The position numbers and the translations under genes were made by a program. DNA of 64,000 bases, taken from positions 17,936,491-18,000,490 of the forward strand of contig NC_012872.2 in the NCBI RefSeq assembly GCF_000003195.3. Direction: 5' to 3'. How positions within the stretch are numbered: position 1 is the first letter of the stretch; every line of letters begins with the position of its first letter. The stretch comes from Sorghum bicolor (taxonomy: Eukaryota > Streptophyta > Magnoliopsida > Poales > Poaceae). This document shows positions 57,525 to 64,000 of this stretch, in pieces. The notes under the pieces were generated by a model. It had not been told where the DNA came from, did no database searches, and saw only the letters and a program-made list of their open reading frames with translations.

Positions 57525-58434
57525 ACAAGTGGAGCTCCATTGTTGGGGCTGATAGATGGGTGCAGCTCTGATTTTAGGAGTCATCGTCTAAAGTTATACT
57601 TATCTGAAGCAATTGTTGCCTATGGTACTTGAGATATAGTGACAACTAGCATGGCTTCACGATACCATAAATAAGGTGGTTATGTCTTGATATTACCTTG
57701 TTTGTTTGAGTTTATTTGTTGAATCTACATACTATTTAGTAGTGTTTTTTCTCACAACAAATTAGCAAACAATACTCTATCTGTTAAACCCTTAAAGGCC
57801 TTCGGTAAGCATTTTGACATTCTGTGGTACTTTGCCGCAACATGTTAATGTTTTTATCTTCAGTTCACATTATTGTTTTCTGAATCCATGTGTTTCATAT
57901 TATCATGACCATATATGGAATACACACACAGATTCATTTAAATATGACTGTTTTATGGGTGCATGCTCAAGCCAAGAGATGTCTCAACATTTTCTTAATG
58001 ACTCATGTTACCTGCATAGATAAGCTGACAACAACAACTACTGCAAATGGAGAACATGATAACCTGATGACTACAAGATGACTTTGTACGAGCTCGACGT
58101 GTTTGTAATACTGTGCTCGGAGACAAGCTGTCAAATACATCATTTCACTCACTTTATTTAAATCAAGACCTATGGATACTACTGTACTGAAGCTACAAAT
58201 GAAGAACTTGCAATCTGTTACCGTGTATTTTGCTTGATTATCAATGACATAAGACAAGAAATGAATATATTTTAAGATGACTTTGCTTTTGTTATATCTG
58301 TACATCCACATGTTTATTCCCATGTCTACCGAAGTGCTATAAGTACTACTAAAGTCAATTTTGATAATAGCTTTTGCTCAATCTGAGACTTCTCTTGTGT
58401 ATATTATATGATTGATATAGCAAGAGCTATATTA
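57525..58434. other. right flank, no gene recognised
   Basis: AT-rich intergenic sequence outside the TIR. Short frames only, no domain and no repeat identified. Confidence 0.45.
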
Positions 58435-58435
58435 C

Positions 58436-58483
58436 TTTCTTTTTCTTTTTCGTTTTCGTTTTCTTTTTCTTTTTCTTTTTCTT
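58436..58483. repeat. (TTTTTC)n pyrimidine microsatellite
   Basis: Imperfect tandem tttttc/tttttcg units, about eight copies, all pyrimidine except for a few g. Confidence 0.9.
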
Positions 58484-58521
58484 GTGTGTTGGAAGTGCTT
58501 TGTTAACATTGGACTCAAGTA

Positions 58522-58786
58522 CTCCGTCTGTTTTTATTTATATTTCTTATTAGCTTTATCTTAACTTAAACATTTGTATCTTTGATCATCATTTTTCTAA
58601 AAATAATATAGATTTATGATATAAGGTTTATGTTTTTAGATTTATTATATGAAAAACATTTTCACATTTTATGATTCATAGGTTGCAAAAATATATAATT
58701 TTTTTTCAAAATGGGTGGCCAAAGATCGATGTAATATTTTACTTATAACAAACCTAGTGTGCTATGTAAAAAAAAGATGAAGAGAG
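58522..58786. mobile_element. degraded Stowaway-like MITE
   Basis: It starts ctccgtctgtttttatttat and ends in agatgaagagag, with TA on both sides (58520-58521 and 58787-58788). The inner text (tttagctt..cttaacttaaaca..tttgatcatcatttt) resembles the common grass Stowaway consensus. The TIR match is poor, so this is a diverged copy. Confidence 0.6.
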
Positions 58787-59090
58787 TAGTAGCCATTGAG
58801 TGTGTACCAAAAACTTTTGTACATGACTTCGCACATATTCATGTGTACATTTTTTGCACGAAAAACTTTTGTACGTGAATGCTCATGCACAAATTCCAAC
58901 TATATATTAATACTATTAAATATTCTATCTTAATCTAGAAAGGGCGCGGCCTTGCTGCGCCTAGTTTTTCTAGAATATAGAGTATACCTATATATAAGAG
59001 GATGTGTTTAGTATCAAATCGTCCAAACACTTCTTTGTAAAAGAAAAAGGTTCTAAGTAATTTTTTTATACCTCAATACTTTAAGTCTAA

Positions 59091-59328
59091 GGTCGTGTTT
59101 AGATGCAAATTTTTTTTGAAGTTTGACACTGTAGCATTTTATTTGTATTTGACAAATATTATTCAACCATAGACTAACTAGACTCAAAAGATTCGTCTCG
59201 TGGTTTACAGATAAACTGTGTAATTAATTATTTTTTTATCTATATTTAATGCTATATGCATGCGTCCAAAGATTTGATGCAATAGAAAATCTTATAAATT
59301 TTTAGAATTTTAGGTGCTAAACAAGGCC
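59091..59328. mobile_element. Tourist/PIF-Harbinger-like MITE
   Basis: 238 bp with TIRs ggtcgtgtttag...ctaaacaaggcc and a 3-bp TSD taa at 59088-59090 and 59329-59331. The inner sequence (gacactgtagca, gacaaatatt, agactaactagactcaaaag, attcgtctcg, gcatgcgtccaaagattt) belongs to a very common panicoid-grass MITE family. It lies about 550 bp upstream of the PHS1 start codon. Confidence 0.85.
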
Positions 59329-59879
59329 TAAACTTAAATACAAACTCACAGTCACACCATAGATACGCCCTACCTCATATCTATACCTAAAGACACGTGC
59401 GACAGAGAAGTACTTAAAGATCAATAAAGCGTGATGGGTACAACACCGATCTTGACCATTGTAAAATATCCGCGTTTGAGGCTGGAAAAAAAAAAGAACG
59501 GTGCGAAAACGTGTCACCAAGGTTGCCGGCGCTGCACCGAGTGTTCCCGATCACCGAGCCAATGGCTCGTTCGCGGTTCTACGTATTTTGATATACATGA
59601 TGATGCCATGTCATTTCGGAATTCGGAGGACGAATGCTCATAATAAATGAGAAATGGTCGCCACGTCCGCACCATGCATTCCTCTCTCCTGTCCTGTCTC
59701 CTTCCCATCTAGCAGTTGGCCAAAAGCAAAAGGCACCACCTTTCCCTTCGCCCGCAGACTTGTCCGATCCGCAACCAAACCAAACTCCACAACATTTCCT
59801 CCAGCGGCCTGTTCAAGAAACCTGGATCAATCCAACCTTAATTCAATCGCACATTCGGCGGGATCTCCCTTGAGTTGCA

Positions 59880-62800
59880 ATGGAAGAGGGGACCACGGAA
59901 TCCGGATCGTTCTCCCGCTCTTCCTCCTTCGTAAGCTCATCGCAATTAAAACAAAAGTTGATTTGATTTGGTTCCCGTCCCCTATTCTTGGAAGTAGAAG
60001 GGCAACACTTTCTTGATCTCGATGAATTCCTGCAGGGCGGGTTCGAGGAGTGGGTGGCATTGGTGAGGAAACGCAATGGGAAGGCCTCCTCGTGCGGGCG
60101 TCTGGGTCTCCGTTCATCAGCCAGGTATATACCGCCATTTCGTCTCGCTCTTCAGTTCCTGTGATCCATTGGTGGCGAAAGAACAGCTCCTTCTTTCCAT
60201 ACTCAGCCACGCAATTGGATGTGGATCTGAGAACTTTTTTTTATATCATTCCTCTTCTGATGCATTAAGTCGACGATGAATTTTTGTTACTTGTACAACA
60301 ATTAAGTTTCTTACTTTTTGACAATCTTTCACGTGCCTGTATTTCATCAAAATTTCAATGTTTGATTTATGAGCGGTGCACCTCTTGTTGGTATGCTGAA
60401 AATGCGTACGTTTATATATCTAATCATCAAGCATCGTGAACTTTGTACAGTATGAACCATCTTACTTACTGTTTTATATTACTACTTAATTGAAAATACA
60501 CATTGTATCCAAATGATTTGTACCATGAGTATAATTTGTTTCTTCATAGCATGGGGACGGGTTTGTCAAGGCAGATTATACTTTTTGTTTCAATAACTGA
60601 TAGTATTACTGTTGCTCTTACTATATTGCAGTTCAGAAGTACTAGATCTTGCAGATCCTGATAGCAATGTCATTGACCCTGACCCTTGTGACCAAGTGCC
60701 AGAAGGAATCCTTTGGGAGAGGCTTGGGAGGGTTTCCATGATGGATATTGAGTCAAGTAACTTCAGTTGGAGCTCTCTCACCTCACTGCACCATACAAAA
60801 CATGCTGCTACAAGTACTGATCCATCTGAGGATGACATTAGCAGAAGTTTTGAGGTTTTTATTTGTTCCATCCATGCTTTTGCAAATTACTTTTTTACAG
60901 TTGGAGAAATGTTATTGGTAATAAAGGTCTAGGCTATCTTTTACGAATATGTATATGAGAACTAATTTTACAAACAATGTCTCTAGGTCCTTCTAATAAC
61001 TGTACTATTTTGCTTAGGTGACAGTAAATTCAGGTGGCGTTGTTTTTATTGCATTATTCAAAGCTATTGAAAATGTTGATCTTCCATCCAAGGAAACAGC
61101 TGCAGTCATTAAAATAGCACCTTCAAGGATGGCCACGCAGTCCGAACGCTTTGGGTACGAACTTGCTAAATGGCTTGGAGTGAGAACTCCTCAAGTAAGA
61201 ATCCACTATGCTAGCAGGTACTCATGCTAACTAAAATGTTGCACTGACAACTCTATTGACCCATATAGGGTAGAGTCATTCATAGCTCCTCGTCTGAATG
61301 GCAACAAATCAAGGATGCAGTTGAAAATGCTCGACATGGATCCATAGCTGCTGGTGATGAACTTGAGGAGATGATTTGCGCCGAGATGCTAGAAGCCCTT
61401 GAATTGAGTCGTTGCCTATTTCTGATGAAGTATATATAAACATGAAGTTGCCACTTACCAGTAATGTATTTATCGATATAGTGCTTATTATAACACAAAA
61501 CAAAATTGTCTTTGCTGTTTTGCAGTTATGTACATGGCTCCCCTCTGCTAGAGAATGTAATGCCATTTGAGTCACGGCAAGCTGCTGAAAAAACTGCTGA
61601 AGCATTAGGTAGGGTCTTAATCCTAGACCTCGTATTGAGGAATGAGGATAGACTGCGATGCCGTCCCCTTGGCTGGCGTGGAAATTATGCAAATCTACTT
61701 GTTGCCAACAGGGAAGCTTATGCAAACCTTGACACGCTAGATGATGTTTATGATTCTGCTATCATTCGATACAAGCCAGAGATCATCAGAAGCCCTCAGA
61801 AACAGAAGCAGAGAAGAGCTGTTTCAATTAGTGGCAGTATCGGCTCAGATGTCTCTGACCTCATATTGGAGGACTCTTATGCTTCTGGTGGACATGAGTT
61901 TTCTAGCTTTAATATTGTAGCCATTGATTCAGGTGTACCACGCAGGCCACCTGCCAGTAAGCGGGCAAAAGATCAGGAGAGCTACCCCAAACTAGTGGAA
62001 TTAACACTGAACAACTTTGACTATTCTTCCAAACTTCTATTTGAGGTGTCCTTCGGAAAACTTGGCACCCCAGGACATGAAGAATTTGATGTATCATCTG
62101 ATTATAGTTATAATTCTCCTCTCTCTGAGAGTGATATGGTAGCAACAGTGCATTCATTCCGAGGAGGTTTTCGTAGTGCTCTGAGAGACCTTCAGCGATT
62201 CCACATTTTCCTCGTCACACTCTATCAGAAGCTGGATGGTCTATTGAAAATTTTCTTCAATCTTATGTATAAATGCTCCAATGAATATGCTAGGGAGGAT
62301 GCTGGTACTTCTGATTCACCATTGTGTTCAGTGGAATCACAGGCAGATTCAAATGATACTGATGTTCCAAGGAATCTGCGTAAGCCTTCCCGAACCTTAT
62401 CACGTGACAATCTAGACCTATCATCTCCTTCCTGTCGAGAGAACTTTATCAGCAAACATTTCAAAGGAAATGGTGATGCCTCCCGTGGCCTTCGGTTAAC
62501 AATGAAGCTGCGAGATTTTAACAAGTATGCCAAGGTTAAGACCTTTGAAGTGTGGATGGATAATTTGTATATTATAAAATGTATATATGTAGGTGTCTAG
62601 TTGACATCTAGCTGTTTTTTCCCACTCTCATAGATTGTTCCACTAATTTTTTCCTGAATATAGCATAAAACAGAATTTTGTTGCAGGCATGATTTCAGCA
62701 TGCAACTTGCATATTAACCAATGTTTTGTTTCAGGTACATATGGTACCTATCAGACGGCTATTTAGTTAATTTGACTGCAAGTCTGCTATTTGGTGTTTT

Positions 62801-64000
62801 GCATAAATCAGTCAAGTTTGTCATGCGATTCTATTAGTCATTCAGCAAACTTTTACAGGTAGACAGTGAATTAAGCAAAGAGATAGAACAATGGAATGAC
62901 ATGCTGAGGACTGAAGTAGTAAAGTTGTGTCAAGACAACAATTTTTACACAGGCTTTTTTGAAGGTACTGATAATAGCACTGCTGTTGATGCTTACGAGT
63001 TGAAGGTAAATTTAAATGTACCCTCTGTACACTACTTGTATACACAATATTGAACCTGTCAAGCCATTCTGTTGTTAGGTTCGACTTGAGCACATTCTCG
63101 AGAGGATATCTTTGATCTCTGATGCTGCAAGCACTGAGCGTCCATCACAGATCACAGATTACCTGTATATTGGTGGTGCTCTAGCTGCTCGGTCAACACA
63201 CACACTTAAGCATCTTGGCATCACCCATATATTGTGCTTGTGTGCAAATGAAATTGGACAGTCAGAATCACAGAAGCCTGACCTTTTTGAGTATAGGAAT
63301 TTCTCGGTGAGTTCTACCTAATATCTCCATGGATGGAAAATTATTTTCCTTTAGCATAAGCCAGAAGACCCAGTTTAGATATCTTTCAGTGCTTAATTGC
63401 TTCTTTATATAGATAAAGGATGATGACAATGCAGACATTGGTGATCTCTTTCAAGATGGTTCTGATTTCATCGATTACGTGGATCACTTGCGTGGCAAAG
63501 TACTTGTGCATTGCTTTGAGGGAAAAAGTCGTAGTGCGACTGTTGTTCTTGCCTACCTGATGCTGAGGAAGTAAGACTGCAAAGTAATTATATTATCATT
63601 ATCATGCTTCTCTGTTAAAATCAATAACTCACCATGACTGAAACAACTTATTACCAGATTTACCTTTTTTTTATGTGACCTTAAGGTCTATCAATCCAGA
63701 AATGACATCTGTAAGGATAGAAAGATTGCATCTTTCCTCTCTTTTTTGAATTGTCCTGGACGCGGTCATCATCTCATAATTTGCCCTTTTTTTCTTAAGA
63801 AAATGTACTCTCCTGGAAGCATGGAACATGCTGAAGAAGGTCCACCGACGTGCACATCCTAATGATGGGTTTGCTAAGGTCTTGCTGGATCTTGACAAGA
63901 AACTGCACGGGAAAATCTCCATGGAATGGCAACACAAGAGGCCAGCAATGAAGGTGTGTCCCATCTGTGGCAAGAATGCTGGTCTCAGCAGCAGCTCACT
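59880..64000 (+). CDS. PHS1: PHS1: dual-specificity phosphatase with actin-fragmin-kinase-like domain (3' end beyond window)
   Basis: Exons: 59880-59930, 60036-60124, 60632-60854, 61018-61194, 61269-61429, 61526-62534, 62859-63005, 63079-63306, 63413-63570, 63800-64000+. All junctions are GT-AG, phases agree and no stop occurs over about 814 codons (Arabidopsis PHS1 is 929). The N-terminus has a basic docking-like motif (VRKRNGKASSCGRLGLR). Exons 3-6 encode the kinase-like domain (TVNSGGVVFIALFKAIEN, ETAAVIKIAPSRMATQSERF, LILDLVLRNEDRLRCRPLGW). Exons 8-9 encode the phosphatase domain with the active-site signature HCFEGKSRSAT (Cys about residue 729). The tail shows CPICGKNAG. In Arabidopsis PHS1 regulates cortical microtubules: the kinase-like part phosphorylates alpha-tubulin and the phosphatase part counteracts it and binds MPK18. 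Those roles are inferred here from homology. Start chosen: first ATG giving an in-frame exon 1. Confidence 0.95.

Noticed and set aside
2714..57630. Shared 8-mer ctatggta at 2714 and near 57621 as a possible TSD of the PMD element
   Set aside because: The right copy is about 100 bp beyond the inferred TIR end, so it does not abut the element. Probably chance.
61440..61525. In-frame extension of PHS1 exon 5 past 61429
   Set aside because: A GT donor at 61430 and the acceptor ending at 61525 restore frame and match the known protein order. Read-through meets a stop within a few codons.

Overview
This is plant nuclear DNA, from a grass and most likely a panicoid such as sorghum or a close relative. 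The evidence is plant-type GT-AG introns, Tat- and Athila-lineage Ty3/gypsy elements, a CACTA element, Stowaway- and Tourist-like MITEs, and one ordinary plant gene at the right edge. No bacterial features, tRNA genes, rRNA genes or CRISPR arrays were seen. The species call is an inference from repeat style.

Most of the window is a nest of mobile elements, and most insertion boundaries can be read to the base with matching target-site duplications (TSDs). (1) A DNA element with terminal inverted repeats (TIRs) of about 250-290 bp spans 2723-57524. Without its insertions it is about 7.4 kb. It carries a GRF-type zinc-finger/coiled-coil pseudogene (3214-3940, +), an apparently intact GRF-type zinc-finger gene (43530-44201, -) and a broken plant mobile domain (PMD) gene (44794-56525, -). 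No transposase was recognised in it. (2) Into it went Tat-like gypsy element B (3951-43088, TSD ttacc) and Athila-like element C (45081-53341, TSD g/atatc, inside a PMD-gene intron). (3) Into B went Tat-like element A (4567-18846), a CACTA element (18942-25450, TSD ctt) and a copia element (25540-31718, TSD gtgcc). These three landed within about 340 bp of B's original sequence. (4) Into A's pol gene went a solo LTR (10581-12554, TSD gcatg). Into the copia gag went a solo LTR of the C family (25817-27154). A second solo LTR of the first type lies left of the nest in opposite orientation (713-2657, TSD ccatg).

Elements A and B each carry, besides gag-pol on the minus strand, a multi-exon gene on the plus strand between pol and the 3' LTR. 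A's has a PMD-like N-terminus and B's a 'putative gypsy type transposon' (PF04195-like) N-terminus. Both continue through a low-complexity charged middle to a coiled coil. PMD-type proteins therefore occur here in two unrelated kinds of mobile element. Element C has gag and two tandem retropepsin-like domains but no reverse transcriptase, so it is non-autonomous. The CACTA transposase has lost its catalytic core.

Right of the nest, 57525-59880 is low-complexity intergenic DNA with two MITEs. From 59880 to the window end runs the 5' part (10 exons so far, about 814 codons) of the PHS1 gene. It encodes a dual-specificity phosphatase with an actin-fragmin-kinase-like domain, known in Arabidopsis as a cortical microtubule regulator. 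It is the only clear cellular gene in the window and its reading frame is open throughout.
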